Shown here piece by piece: positions 34,940-44,507 of a DNA stretch of 64,000 nucleotides (within the stretch, counting starts at the first letter, position 1; each line of letters starts with the position of its first letter). A program made the translations under genes and the position numbers. Below the pieces are notes generated by a model. It was not told the DNA's origin. It made no database searches and saw only the letters and a list, made by a program, of their open reading frames with translations. This DNA is from Proteiniphilum propionicum. Its GTDB lineage: Bacteria > Bacteroidota > Bacteroidia > Bacteroidales > Dysgonomonadaceae. The stretch covers positions 1,727,501-1,791,500 of the forward strand of contig NZ_CP073586.1 in NCBI RefSeq assembly GCF_022267555.1, in the 5' to 3' direction.

Positions 34940-36301
34940 ATGAAAAGGTTTACTCTTATATATCTTTTTTCATTGTTTGCTTTTGTCTTATTTTCTCAAA
35001 CCAGTCAGATCGAAAGTTTACAGAAACAGCAACAGGCCTTACAGGAGGAGATAAGAAGCACAAACAGGCTTTACCTTGATGTGCAAAAACATACTACAAC
35101 TATACTGGATCGTATTAACCTTATTAATAAACAGATTTCTTCACGAAAAGAGTTGATCAATTTGCGGAATCAGGAAATAGCAGCATTGAAAAATGAAGAA
35201 TCGAGGCTGGAAAGTGAGATTTCACGGCTCAATAAAGAGCTGAAGCGGAAGCAGGATAGCTATGCCAACGCCATGAAAGGCATGTTGAACAATAAGTTCA
35301 GCCAGAATAAGTTACTGTTTATTTTGACAGGAAGGTCCCTTGGCGAGTCGTTGAGAAGAATGCAATACCTGAGGGAGTATTCAAGATGGCAGAAGATGCA
35401 GGCTCAAGAAATAAAGGTGCAAAATGCCGAAATCACAGCCAAAAAGGAATCTCTAACCCTGGCCAGAGCCGGCAAAGAAGAGGCGCTGGCATTGTTGAGG
35501 AATGAACAGATAAGGTTGCAGGAGGAGGAGAAAGCGCGTCAATCGGAGGTAGCAGAGGCTCGTGGGCAGCAACAGAAGTTAAAGAAATCTATTCAGGACA
35601 AACAGCGCAGGGCATCACAGCTGAACGCACAGATTGAAAGATTGATTGCTGAAGAGGTGGCACGCCAGGAGAGGGAGGCTGAGGCTGCCAGGCGGGCAGA
35701 AGAGGCTGAACGACGGAAGAGAGCCGAACGGGAAGCCGCAAAAATCAAGCGCGAAGGAGAAAAGAGCAAGGAGGCAGTAGAGAAGGAGGAGGCAGCCGGG
35801 CGAAAAGAGGAAGCTGCGCCAAGTGGTTCGCCCGCTCCCAGAATTGAGGTAGGAGCGAGTACAGCATCGGCGGAGACATTCAATCTGTCTAAGAATTTTG
35901 CTGCAAATAAGGGAAGACTGCCTATGCCTGTTTCCGGAACTGTATCAATAGTTGGCAATTTCGGCACCAAAAAACATTCGGAATGGAATGTGACAACCAA
36001 TAGTAATGGTATTGATATACAAGCTCAGAGGGATGCCAATATACGTACCGTTTTCGATGGAGAGGTTTCGAAAGTGTTCTCTTTCCCCGGTTCTAACACT
36101 TGTGTTATTGTTCGTCACGGAGAGTACTACACATTTTATGCCAACATATATGATCTTTTTGTTAAACAAGGGGATAAAGTGAAGACAGGACAATCGCTGG
36201 GACGTATTTTCACCGATCCCGATACCGGAGTCTCTACCATGCACTTCCAGCTGTGGCAGAAAACAACAAAACTTAATCCTGCGCCATGGTTGCAGCGATA
36301 A
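34940..36301 (+). CDS. EnvC-like murein hydrolase activator (degenerate M23)
   Basis: A 453-aa periplasmic protein. A signal peptide (MKRFTLIYLFSLFAFVLFSQ) precedes a long coiled coil (about 25-290), Lys/Glu/Ala-rich in its second half. A C-terminal LytM-like M23 domain covers about 330-450. The zinc-binding residues are degraded: where M23 enzymes have HxGxD the sequence reads NSNGIDIQ, YAHL is YANI, and HLHF is MHFQLW. That is expected of EnvC, which activates amidases and does not cut itself. So the role is probably to trigger N-acetylmuramoyl-alanine amidases at division. It starts directly after DUF4292. Confidence 0.9.
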   Translation: MKRFTLIYLFSLFAFVLFSQTSQIESLQKQQQALQEEIRSTNRLYLDVQKHTTTILDRINLINKQISSRKELINLRNQEIAALKNEESRLESEISRLNKELKRKQDSYANAMKGMLNNKFSQNKLLFILTGRSLGESLRRMQYLREYSRWQKMQAQEIKVQNAEITAKKESLTLARAGKEEALALLRNEQIRLQEEEKARQSEVAEARGQQQKLKKSIQDKQRRASQLNAQIERLIAEEVARQEREAEAARRAEEAERRKRAEREAAKIKREGEKSKEAVEKEEAAGRKEEAAPSGSPAPRIEVGASTASAETFNLSKNFAANKGRLPMPVSGTVSIVGNFGTKKHSEWNVTTNSNGIDIQAQRDANIRTVFDGEVSKVFSFPGSNTCVIVRHGEYYTFYANIYDLFVKQGDKVKTGQSLGRIFTDPDTGVSTMHFQLWQKTTKLNPAPWLQR

Positions 36302-36396
36302 TTTAGTTTTGTATTGTAAAGGTGAAAAGAATCTGTTGTTTCATAAAGTTCAAGATTGTATATATTCTCAATATAAGTGGCCTTTGGCCCGCAAAA

Positions 36397-36404
36397 TAAT
36401 TTTG
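36397..36404 (+). promoter_or_regulatory. -7 element of the nucleoside permease gene
   Basis: TAATTTTG is an exact TAnnTTTG match, 24 bases before the ATG at 36428. No ideally spaced TTTG was found; a TTTG lies only 10 bases upstream. Confidence 0.45.
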
Positions 36405-36427
36405 TTTATTGATCTAATTCTAACAAT

Positions 36428-37711
36428 ATGTCGTTAAAGGCACGTCTAATAATTATGAACTTCCTCCAGTTCGCAGTCTGGGGGGCTTATCTCACATCTA
36501 TGTCGCGTTATCTGGGCCCGGCGGGTATGGGATCACATATCGGGGTTTTCTATTCTGTGCAGGGGATAGTATCCATATTTATGCCTGCACTTATAGGTAT
36601 TATCGCCGACAGGTGGATACCTGCTCAAAAGCTGTTGGGGATCTGCCACCTGCTGGCAGCCTCTTTTATGCTTTCCGCAGGTTTGTATGGGATGAACGCC
36701 GGAACGGATATCTCATTTTCTCTGTTTTTTTCTCTCTATACATTGAGCGTTTCTTTTTACATGCCTACACTGGCACTATCAAACTCTGTAGCATACACAA
36801 TTCTGGAAAGAGGAGGAATGGATACCGTTAAAGCCTTCCCCCCGATTCGTGTTTTTGGTACCATAGGATTTATTTGCACCATGTGGCTGGTAGATATTAT
36901 CGGGTTCCAGACCTCAGCCATGCAGTTTGTAGTAAGTGCGATGATTGGATTTGTACTGGGAGCTTACGCTTTTTCACTTCCCAAATGCCCTGTCACTACA
37001 AGTAATAAAGATAAAACCCTGTTCCAGGCACTTGGCCTGGATGCATTTAAGCTGTTTAAACAGCGGAAGATGGCGCTTTTTTTTATATTTTCCATGTTTT
37101 TGGGTGTATCACTACAGATAACCAACGGTTTTGCCAATCCGTTTATTGCCAGCTTTGAAGCTTTGCCGCAATATGTTAATGCATTCGGGGTGAAACACTC
37201 CAACATTCTAATTTCACTTTCTCAAATATCTGAAGCTCTATGTATCTTGCTTATACCTTTCTTTTTGAGGAGATATGGAATAAAGAGCGTAATGCTTATA
37301 GCGATGTTTGCCTGGGTTCTGAGGTTCGCTTTCTTCGGGCTGGGTAATCCGGGAAACGGGCTATCGTTGCTTATATTTTCCATGTTGGTTTATGGTGTAG
37401 CATTCGATTTTTTCAATGTGTCGGGTTCCCTGTTCGTAGATAAGGAGACACCCCACAATATCCGTGCCAGCGCACAGGGGATGTTTATGTTGATGACCAA
37501 CGGTATTGGTGCTACCATTGGGACTTTAAGTGCACAGTGGGTGGTGAATCAATATTGCAAGTGGACTGATGTGAGCGTGGGGACAACCACTAAATCGTTG
37601 CTGGTGGGAGACTGGCCTAGCGTGTGGTTTATATTTGCCGCATACTCCCTGGTGGTGGCGGTAATGTTTGCATTCCTCTTCAAATATAAACATGTGCGGC
37701 AGGTAGAATAG
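36428..37711 (+). CDS. nupG: Nucleoside:H+ symporter (NupG-like MFS)
   Basis: A 427-aa inner-membrane protein with 12 predicted helices and NupG/XapB family features: NFLQFAVWGAYLTSMSRYL near the N-terminus, RVFGTIGFICTMWLVDIIG in the first half and SLFVDKETPHNIRASAQGMF, given in part as PHNIRASAQGMFM, in the second. The family imports nucleosides with protons. It is a monocistronic unit facing the HTCS gene. The exact nucleoside specificity is not visible. Confidence 0.88.
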   Translation: MSLKARLIIMNFLQFAVWGAYLTSMSRYLGPAGMGSHIGVFYSVQGIVSIFMPALIGIIADRWIPAQKLLGICHLLAASFMLSAGLYGMNAGTDISFSLFFSLYTLSVSFYMPTLALSNSVAYTILERGGMDTVKAFPPIRVFGTIGFICTMWLVDIIGFQTSAMQFVVSAMIGFVLGAYAFSLPKCPVTTSNKDKTLFQALGLDAFKLFKQRKMALFFIFSMFLGVSLQITNGFANPFIASFEALPQYVNAFGVKHSNILISLSQISEALCILLIPFFLRRYGIKSVMLIAMFAWVLRFAFFGLGNPGNGLSLLIFSMLVYGVAFDFFNVSGSLFVDKETPHNIRASAQGMFMLMTNGIGATIGTLSAQWVVNQYCKWTDVSVGTTTKSLLVGDWPSVWFIFAAYSLVVAVMFAFLFKYKHVRQVE

Positions 37712-37752
37712 AAATATAAAGTTATCTATTCTGTTTTCATCGTAACTAAAGT

Positions 37753-40700
37753 TTAATCTGTTGACTCCCTGAATTCTTTTGGAGTTTTGTTGTATTTTTT
37801 AAGGAATTCCCTGTAAAAGTAGGCCTTGTTGTTGAAACCTGATGCATACATAACTTCTTGAACAGTTCTGTTAGTTGTTTTCAGAAGTTTCCCCGCATAC
37901 TTAAGCCTTATTGAACGAATAAATTCAGTGGGCGTTTTTTTAGTGATCTCCTTTATTTTACGATAAAGTTGCATCTTGCTGATTGCCGTTTCATTTGCAA
38001 TGAATTCAATCGTGAGTTCTTCGTTATCAATATTGTCATAAATAACTCTCGTAATATTCAGAATCGTTTCTTTATCTTCTTTGTGGATTAGAGAGCCCTC
38101 ATATTGTTCAAGAGCGGAGTAGGGGGAATTACTGTACTCTTCCAATATATTTTTTTTGTGAAGCAAGCTTTTAACAATTACTTCTAAATGACGAAAATTG
38201 AAAGGTTTGTTGATATAAGCATCGGCACCCACTTCGTAACCTTCAATCTGACTTTCGATGGAACTTTTCGATGATAAAAGTATGATTGGTATATGGCTGG
38301 TCATTTCCTGCGTTTTCATTATTTTTACAAATTCAACCCCATTCATTTTCGGCATAATTATGTCGCTGATAACCAGTATTGGATGTTGCCTGTTTACAGC
38401 CTGTAATGCTTCCATCCCGTTAGAAGCTTCTATTATACTGTAATTCGGGCTTAAAAGATCTTTTATCATTGAACGGATTTCCCGGTCATCTTCAACTATC
38501 AAAACAGATCCATCATTTGAAATATAATCTTGTTCCGGTAATTTATTTTTTTCTTCTAATAGATTGATTTCACTTGATGTAATTGATTTTAATCGTGTTA
38601 AGTCAGGCTTATGATATACCTGCTCTAATTCTGCCGATGTTAACTCTAAATTTGGGATACGGACTTCAAACAATGTGTATGTCTCCCCGTCGCTTTCAAT
38701 ACTGATATCTCCTTTTAGGATATTTACTATACTTTTACATAATGCCAGCCCTATACCGTGCCGGGGATAGTCGCCGATAGACATTTGTCTTTCAAGCCGG
38801 TTAAGGACTTCAAATTTGTCGAATAAAATGTCATAGTATTCTGATTTTATTCCGATACCGGTATTTTTGATTGAGATTGATAATATCTCATTTTCGACTC
38901 TGACTCTAATTTCAATATGTTCTTCATCAGATGTGTATTTTACAGCATTTGACAGCAAATTGAAGATGATTTTTTCGAGATTGTTTCTGTCAGTTCTCCA
39001 AACTATGTTTTCATCGGGCATGAAAGTGGTTGTATAATCAATCTTCTTTTGCTCCAATATTTCGATAAAGTTGTCAATCACATATTTAATCAACTCGGAA
39101 ATATCCACCATTTCAATTTTCAGCTTGAGATGTCCGGTTTCGGCTTTTCTGAATTCCACGAGCTGTTCTATCAGATTCTGCATCCTTTCTGAATTTGATT
39201 TTATTACTTGCAGATATTTTTTTGTATAGCTGTCGATCTCTTTTTCTTTCAATAATTTGTCGCAAGGTCCATAGATAAGTGTCAAAGAGTTGGAAAACTC
39301 GTGTGCTATATTGGTGAAAAACTGGAGCTTCCCCTGATGGATTTCTTCTGTTTTTTGCCTTTCCAGTTCTTTCATTCTTATACTGTTGTTAAGACTTATG
39401 CGATACAATATCATTTTCCTTATAATTACCAGGAGAGTTAAGAAAGAAACAAAGTAGAGGAAATAAGCTAAATTGCTTTTCCACCATGGAGGAGTCATTT
39501 CTATTGGCAAACTGTAGAGAGTCTTGCCCCATATTTTATTAGCATTGCTTGTTTTGACTTTAAGTAGATACTTCCCTCTTGGTAAATTAGTGAATACTAT
39601 TACATTTGATGTTCCTAAGTTAACCCAGGCATCGTGGAACCCTTCCAGCATATATGCTATTTCACATTTCGATGGAGCAATGTAGTCAATGGGTATGAAT
39701 CGGAAGCTGAAAGATTTGTGTTCGTGTGATAAAGTAAGAACTTCAAGGCCGCCATTTTGTACTAAATAATCGGCCAGATCAGTCTCTGTATTATCAACAT
39801 GAAATGCGTCAAGCCAGAGTTCAGGCATATATTCATTTTGAATAATTTCAATAGGGTTGAATTCATTGAATCCGCTGATACCTCCAAAATAAAAGAGAGA
39901 AGAATATGGACTTGAATAATATGATCCGTCTGAGAACTCATTGTCCTGTAATCCGTCATTTGTAAAGTATGAAATGATACTGTAGGCGTCTTCATCAGTT
40001 CCATCCGGAATAAGTTTTGCCAGTCCATGATTGGTGCTTACCCACAAATTATTATTCTTGTCTTCTAGAATACCGTGAATGGTATTGTTTGGCATCCCGT
40101 TTTTTTCACTGAAATTAATTACTTCAGGCTGTCCTCTGTTTCTCCAAGTCAGCTTGTTCAGCCCCATACTTGTGCCGACCCATAAACTTCCTTTATTATC
40201 TTTATGAATACATAGTACATCGTCGTTGCCATAGCTGTTAACCGATAATTTGAATATTTGAAAAGTTTCGTCAATGATGTTAAATCTGTTTACGCCTCCT
40301 CCTCGTGTACCTATCCATAAGTGGGCACTGTCTTCTTTTATAATTGAATACACTATATTATTGCTCAAAGAGGATATCTCTTCATTAAATACAAATTGTT
40401 TGTAATCTGTAACTCGGTAAGGGGTTGTTGACAGATCAATTTTCAATTTGTACATGCCATAACCACTTGTCCCTACCCATAAAATATTATCACTGTCCGG
40501 TAAAATGGCATAGATAGATGAAAGGGTTAAGTTATGGGGAATATTTAAACTGCGAATTTTTTTCGTTTTCTTATCATAATAATTTATCCCATTACCATCT
40601 GTTCCAATCCAGTACTCATTCTCAAAGCCTTTTGCTATTTTGTAAACAGAGTTGCTCAATAACCCATTTTCCATGCTGAATATGTTGCTGAGTTTTAACT

Positions 40701-41808
40701 TTCCGGATGCCTGTTCTCTTGTAAAGTTATAAATGCCTGATCCCTTAGTGCCAACCCAAAGAGTCCGGCTTTCGTCTTCAAAAAAAGTCCTCACGGCAGA
40801 ATTTCCAAAATTGAAGGTGTTTTCTGATGAGTAGGTTATGAATTTTTCATCGGAAGGAACAATCTTAAATACTCCTTTCATATCGGTGGCCACCCATATA
40901 ATATTTTGCGTGCCTCTGTAAACATTCAATACAGGAGTGTTTTCTATTATCGGAATAATTTCATTTTTAAAATCGTACAGATACAGTCCTTTGTTTGTAC
41001 CAAAAAAAATTGACCCTTCATAAAATCCGATATCATTGATATAGCCAATATCGCTATTGAAAGGAAGTACCTTTAGTTTATCCTGGCATTTATCATATCC
41101 ATATATTTTATAGTCCGATGTCTGAATTAATATACCACCTGATTTTTGATTGAATAAATTCTCAACATCACTTAATAAAAACAGGCTTGTATCACACACA
41201 ATTATACGACCATTATGGGTTTTCAATTTAACTGAAACCAGAGATTTTTCTTTAGTTAATATCCATAGATTGTCATCGCTGTCAAAAATGATTTTTTTTA
41301 CATTCAGTTTTTTATTGAGATTCAGCGGCTCAAAATATTTTTTTTTAAAGTCGAAATAGTACAGGCCTTGTTGATAAACGTATGCAAAAATTTTACCCTG
41401 AGAATTTCGGGCAATTAAATATGAGTGTTCGTTTGTTATTTCACGGCGGCTTAGAGAGTCGACAAAAAAACGTTCAAAAACTTTTTCTCTGATATTAAAT
41501 CTATTTATACCAATGTCTGTGGCAATCCACAAATAATCCCTTTTTTCCTCAATGATATCTCTTACGATGTTGTTGCTTATACTTCGAATATTTCCAGGAG
41601 AAGGTTTATAAACCTGAAAACCTTTTCCATCATACAAATTAAGGCCATCCCAGGTCCCAAACCACATAAGTTGATTCGAATCTTGAAAAACAACATTTAT
41701 GGAACTGTTCGACAAACCATCTTTGTTCGTCAGAGTTTTAATGTCAAAATAAATTGCATAACCCGATACCGGTAAAATAATAAGTAATATGCAGATAATT
41801 TTTTTCAT
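37753..41808 (-). CDS. Hybrid two-component system regulator (HTCS) of the PUL
   Basis: A 1351-aa single-chain sensor and regulator. A signal peptide and about 14 Reg_prop propeller repeats (VFQDSNQLMWFGTWDGLNL, NIVRDIIEEKRDYLWIATD, in part) and a Y_Y_Y domain fill the periplasmic part to about 770. One membrane helix follows near 780-800. The kinase H-box is NIAHEFSNSLTLIYG; the usual R-T-P after HEF is replaced by S-N-S. The ATPase has NLLSNAVKYT and NTGIGIK. The receiver (about 1095-1210) has VISDIIMPKMNG with the phospho-Asp, and the last 100 aa are an AraC helix-turn-helix. It senses a glycan and activates the divergent PUL at 42185. Confidence 0.94.
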   Translation of the reverse strand: MKKIICILLIILPVSGYAIYFDIKTLTNKDGLSNSSINVVFQDSNQLMWFGTWDGLNLYDGKGFQVYKPSPGNIRSISNNIVRDIIEEKRDYLWIATDIGINRFNIREKVFERFFVDSLSRREITNEHSYLIARNSQGKIFAYVYQQGLYYFDFKKKYFEPLNLNKKLNVKKIIFDSDDNLWILTKEKSLVSVKLKTHNGRIIVCDTSLFLLSDVENLFNQKSGGILIQTSDYKIYGYDKCQDKLKVLPFNSDIGYINDIGFYEGSIFFGTNKGLYLYDFKNEIIPIIENTPVLNVYRGTQNIIWVATDMKGVFKIVPSDEKFITYSSENTFNFGNSAVRTFFEDESRTLWVGTKGSGIYNFTREQASGKLKLSNIFSMENGLLSNSVYKIAKGFENEYWIGTDGNGINYYDKKTKKIRSLNIPHNLTLSSIYAILPDSDNILWVGTSGYGMYKLKIDLSTTPYRVTDYKQFVFNEEISSLSNNIVYSIIKEDSAHLWIGTRGGGVNRFNIIDETFQIFKLSVNSYGNDDVLCIHKDNKGSLWVGTSMGLNKLTWRNRGQPEVINFSEKNGMPNNTIHGILEDKNNNLWVSTNHGLAKLIPDGTDEDAYSIISYFTNDGLQDNEFSDGSYYSSPYSSLFYFGGISGFNEFNPIEIIQNEYMPELWLDAFHVDNTETDLADYLVQNGGLEVLTLSHEHKSFSFRFIPIDYIAPSKCEIAYMLEGFHDAWVNLGTSNVIVFTNLPRGKYLLKVKTSNANKIWGKTLYSLPIEMTPPWWKSNLAYFLYFVSFLTLLVIIRKMILYRISLNNSIRMKELERQKTEEIHQGKLQFFTNIAHEFSNSLTLIYGPCDKLLKEKEIDSYTKKYLQVIKSNSERMQNLIEQLVEFRKAETGHLKLKIEMVDISELIKYVIDNFIEILEQKKIDYTTTFMPDENIVWRTDRNNLEKIIFNLLSNAVKYTSDEEHIEIRVRVENEILSISIKNTGIGIKSEYYDILFDKFEVLNRLERQMSIGDYPRHGIGLALCKSIVNILKGDISIESDGETYTLFEVRIPNLELTSAELEQVYHKPDLTRLKSITSSEINLLEEKNKLPEQDYISNDGSVLIVEDDREIRSMIKDLLSPNYSIIEASNGMEALQAVNRQHPILVISDIIMPKMNGVEFVKIMKTQEMTSHIPIILLSSKSSIESQIEGYEVGADAYINKPFNFRHLEVIVKSLLHKKNILEEYSNSPYSALEQYEGSLIHKEDKETILNITRVIYDNIDNEELTIEFIANETAISKMQLYRKIKEITKKTPTEFIRSIRLKYAGKLLKTTNRTVQEVMYASGFNNKAYFYREFLKKYNKTPKEFRESTD

Positions 41809-41959
41809 TACGATCTAACATTTATTACGCCTGTGTTTAATTCCGGGACTATGATTTTTCTTGTTGCATGCTTTAAGGATGCAGTTATTTAATTATCATG
41901 TTGAGACATCTGTTGCGATTGTTAAAATCTATAAACAAATATTTATTATATTATAGAGG

Positions 41960-41967
41960 CAAATTTA
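41960..41967 (-). promoter_or_regulatory. Possible -7 element of the HTCS gene
   Basis: The minus strand reads TAAATTTG, about 152 bases upstream of the HTCS start. The -33 partner is not clear. Confidence 0.35.
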
Positions 41968-42089
41968 CATCTTTTCTCTTTATGATTTTTAAGATTAGCG
42001 ATACTATTTAAATTTCGCCTGTTTTTAATATCCTGAAAATAGATTGTACTATGTGAATTATCCAATATAAAAGAGTATATATTTTTAAA

Positions 42090-42122
42090 TTGAAAGATAA
42101 GTGTACTATTTTGAAAGATTAG
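42090..42122 (+). promoter_or_regulatory. Candidate HTCS operator, direct repeat 21 bp apart
   Basis: TTGAAAGATAAG at 42090-42101 and TTGAAAGATTAG at 42111-42122 match at 11 of 12 bases and repeat with a 21-bp period, two DNA turns. AraC-type domains bind such direct repeats. The second copy ends 26 bases before the TAATTTTG box at 42149, the place of an activator site near the -35 region. Confidence 0.5.
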
Positions 42123-42148
42123 GATACCACTGTTTGTCCGTAATAAAT

Positions 42149-42156
42149 TAATTTTG
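42149..42156 (+). promoter_or_regulatory. PUL promoter -7 element
   Basis: TAATTTTG is an exact TAnnTTTG match 28 bases before the GH130 start. A TTTG at 42133-42136 is only 12 bases upstream, too close for the usual -33, which fits a promoter that needs an activator. Confidence 0.55.
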
Positions 42157-42184
42157 TTTATATATTATTTAAAACATTTATATC

Positions 42185-43228
42185 ATGGATATTGCAAAAC
42201 GCTTCAGTGAAAACCCATTGTTACGTCCATCTGACCTGCAACCGGGAATAGAAGGAATGGAAATAACCTGTTTACTCAATCCCGGAGTATTCAGGATGAA
42301 TGGCAAGACCTGGCTTTTATTGCGTGTAGCAGAACGCCCAAAACAAGTAGAAGGAAAGATAAGCTTTCCAGTCTATAGTGAAAGTGGAAAAATAGAGGTA
42401 CTTGTTTTCGACAAAGATGATCCTCAGTTAGATGCTTCAGACCCACGGGTGATAAAATACAGGGGACAAAATTATCTTACAACTTTATCCTATTTGCGCC
42501 TTGTAGTTAGTGACGATGGTGTGCATTTTCGAGAAGACCCCGCCTATCCGCCAATATTTGGCGAAGACTCTCTCGAATCATTTGGTATAGAAGATTGCCG
42601 CGTGGCGACGATGGAAGATGGCTTTTACCTTACCTATACAATGGTATCACCAGTTGCGGTAGGTGTTGGCCTGATTGTTACAAATGATTTTAAGACTTAC
42701 GATCGTAAGGGTATGATATTTCCCCCACACAATAAAGATTGCGCTATTTTTGAAGAAAAGATAAACGGGAAATATTATGCTCTGCATCGTCCAAGTAGTC
42801 CCGAACTGGGAGGAAATTACATCTGGCTGGCCGAATCTCCCGACAGGATTCATTGGGGGAACCACAAGTGCATTGCCGTCACCCGACCTGACAGCTGGGA
42901 TTCGGCGCGAGTAGGAGCCGGAGGTGCACCTGTTAAAACGCCGGAAGGGTGGCTCGAAATATACCATGGTGCAAATGCCGACCACCGGTATTGTTTGGGT
43001 GCGTTGCTGCTGGACCTGAACGACCCGTCGAAAGTGCTGGCAAGGAGTGTGGAGCCGATCATGGAACCGGTTGCCGGATACGAAAAAAACGGATTTTTCG
43101 GTAATGTTGTCTTCACAAACGGACATTATGTAGAAAATGATACTATTAAAATATTCTACGGTGCGAGTGACGAGGTTATCTGTGGTGCTGAATTTTCAAT
43201 CAGGGAAATACTGAATTCATTAAAATAG
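42185..43228 (+). CDS. GH130 beta-mannoside phosphorylase-like protein
   Basis: A 347-aa cytoplasmic protein (no signal) of the five-bladed propeller family GH130. The catalytic Asp is in FGIEDCRV. The phosphate-binding region of phosphorylases is present: RVGAGGAPVKTPEGWLEIYHG, in part GAGGAPVKTPEGWL and EIYHGAN, with the Lys and His that hydrolase members lack. So it most likely splits a beta-mannosyl link with phosphate to give mannose-1-phosphate. It is the first gene of the PUL, 4 bases before the MFS gene. The linkage (for example beta-1,4-mannosyl-glucose or -GlcNAc) cannot be read from the sequence. Confidence 0.87.
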   Translation: MDIAKRFSENPLLRPSDLQPGIEGMEITCLLNPGVFRMNGKTWLLLRVAERPKQVEGKISFPVYSESGKIEVLVFDKDDPQLDASDPRVIKYRGQNYLTTLSYLRLVVSDDGVHFREDPAYPPIFGEDSLESFGIEDCRVATMEDGFYLTYTMVSPVAVGVGLIVTNDFKTYDRKGMIFPPHNKDCAIFEEKINGKYYALHRPSSPELGGNYIWLAESPDRIHWGNHKCIAVTRPDSWDSARVGAGGAPVKTPEGWLEIYHGANADHRYCLGALLLDLNDPSKVLARSVEPIMEPVAGYEKNGFFGNVVFTNGHYVENDTIKIFYGASDEVICGAEFSIREILNSLK

Positions 43229-43232
43229 AGAT

Positions 43233-44489
43233 ATGTCGAAAAGCATATTGGGAGAATACAAGTTTTTTCGCTCTCAACCACTGAACATAAGGACGCTTCT
43301 TGTCACAAACATGTTGTACGCGCTTATATTGCCCATCATAGAGATTTTTGTTGGGGCGTACATAATGCGAAACACTGGCAGTCCTGCTTATGTAGCAATT
43401 TACCAGCTTTGTATGTACTGCGGGGTACTGGCTACATCGGTGCTCAACGGGTTAATGTTGAAAAGGTTCAAAGCCTCGTCGCTTTACACTTTCGGCATTT
43501 TGTTGTCGGCCGCTGCATTAATGGCAATGATGTTTGTAAACTCAATAGGAATTGTAGAGCTGGGACTGTCAGGATTTGTACTGGGGGCTTCTACAGGTTT
43601 TTTCTGGACCAACCGTTACCTGCTAACGCTAAACTCAACAAATGATGAAAACCGGAACTATTTTTTTGGGCTTGAGTCGTTCTTTTTTTCGTTGTGGAGC
43701 ATAACTGTTCCGTTAATTGTGGGCGCTTTCCTGGTATCGGTAGATGGGTTTGTATTTTTTGGGAGGGTGCTTGATGTGAATAACGGTTATCAATTTATTA
43801 CCCTGTTCAGCCTGCTTATCGCGATAGCTGCCGGGCTTGTTTTGTCGAAAGGGCACTTCGACAATCCGGTGCAGAAAAGGTTTATCTATACCCGTTTTCA
43901 TCTGCTTTGGCAAAAACTTTTGACTCTTGCCGGACTAAAAGGGATGGTGCAGGGCTTTTTGGTGACAGCACCGGCCATACTTGTTATGCGCCTTGTCGGT
44001 AATGAGGGGTCTTTGGGGTTGATACAAGGTGTGGGCGGATTGCTTACGGCAATCCTGATTTATATATTAGGGCGGATTGCCAAACCCAAACACCGCATGG
44101 CAATTTTTGGACTTGGACTGTTTGTCTTTTTTATAGGTACACTGTTTAACGCTATTCTTTTTTCTGCCATTGGTGTTATTTTTTTCGTGTTGTGCAAAGT
44201 GTTGTTTCAACCTCTGCACGACTTGGCTTATTTCCCAACTATGATGAAAACCATTGACGCCGTGAAAGCAATTGAAAATAGAAATGAATATGCCTATATC
44301 CTCAGTCATGAGGTAGGATTGTTTATTGGCCGCGCTTTCGGAATGAGTTTGTTTATATCACTAGCTTTTTGGGTGTCGGAAGAGTTTGCCTTGAAATATG
44401 CGCTGGTAATTGTAGGTGCTATTCAATTGTTATCGCTTCCGCTTGCTAAAAATATCATCAGTGATATAGATAATAAATATAACAAATGA
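43233..44489 (+). CDS. MFS transporter of the PUL
   Basis: A 418-aa inner-membrane protein with 12 predicted helices; the loop near 155 (NSTNDENRNYFFGLESFFFS, in part DENRNYFFGLE) and LNGLMLKRFKASSLY are MFS-like. It starts 4 bases after GH130, which suggests that it imports the disaccharide that GH130 phosphorolyses. No family with a known substrate is recognised. It is followed after 18 bases by a lipoprotein gene. Confidence 0.85.
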   Translation: MSKSILGEYKFFRSQPLNIRTLLVTNMLYALILPIIEIFVGAYIMRNTGSPAYVAIYQLCMYCGVLATSVLNGLMLKRFKASSLYTFGILLSAAALMAMMFVNSIGIVELGLSGFVLGASTGFFWTNRYLLTLNSTNDENRNYFFGLESFFFSLWSITVPLIVGAFLVSVDGFVFFGRVLDVNNGYQFITLFSLLIAIAAGLVLSKGHFDNPVQKRFIYTRFHLLWQKLLTLAGLKGMVQGFLVTAPAILVMRLVGNEGSLGLIQGVGGLLTAILIYILGRIAKPKHRMAIFGLGLFVFFIGTLFNAILFSAIGVIFFVLCKVLFQPLHDLAYFPTMMKTIDAVKAIENRNEYAYILSHEVGLFIGRAFGMSLFISLAFWVSEEFALKYALVIVGAIQLLSLPLAKNIISDIDNKYNK

Positions 44490-44507
44490 TATTAAATATT
44501 ACTTATT

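Larger units (their letters stand above)
41809..42184. other. Divergent control region of the PUL
   Basis: This 376-base AT-rich gap carries a TAAATTTG box for the HTCS (minus, 41960-41967), a TAATTTTG box for GH130 (42149-42156), and a direct repeat at 42090-42122 that could be the regulator's operator. No gene is seen in it. Confidence 0.6.

Noticed and set aside
42647-43126. Minus-strand frame in GH130
   Set aside because: Antisense shadow of GH130 catalytic regions.
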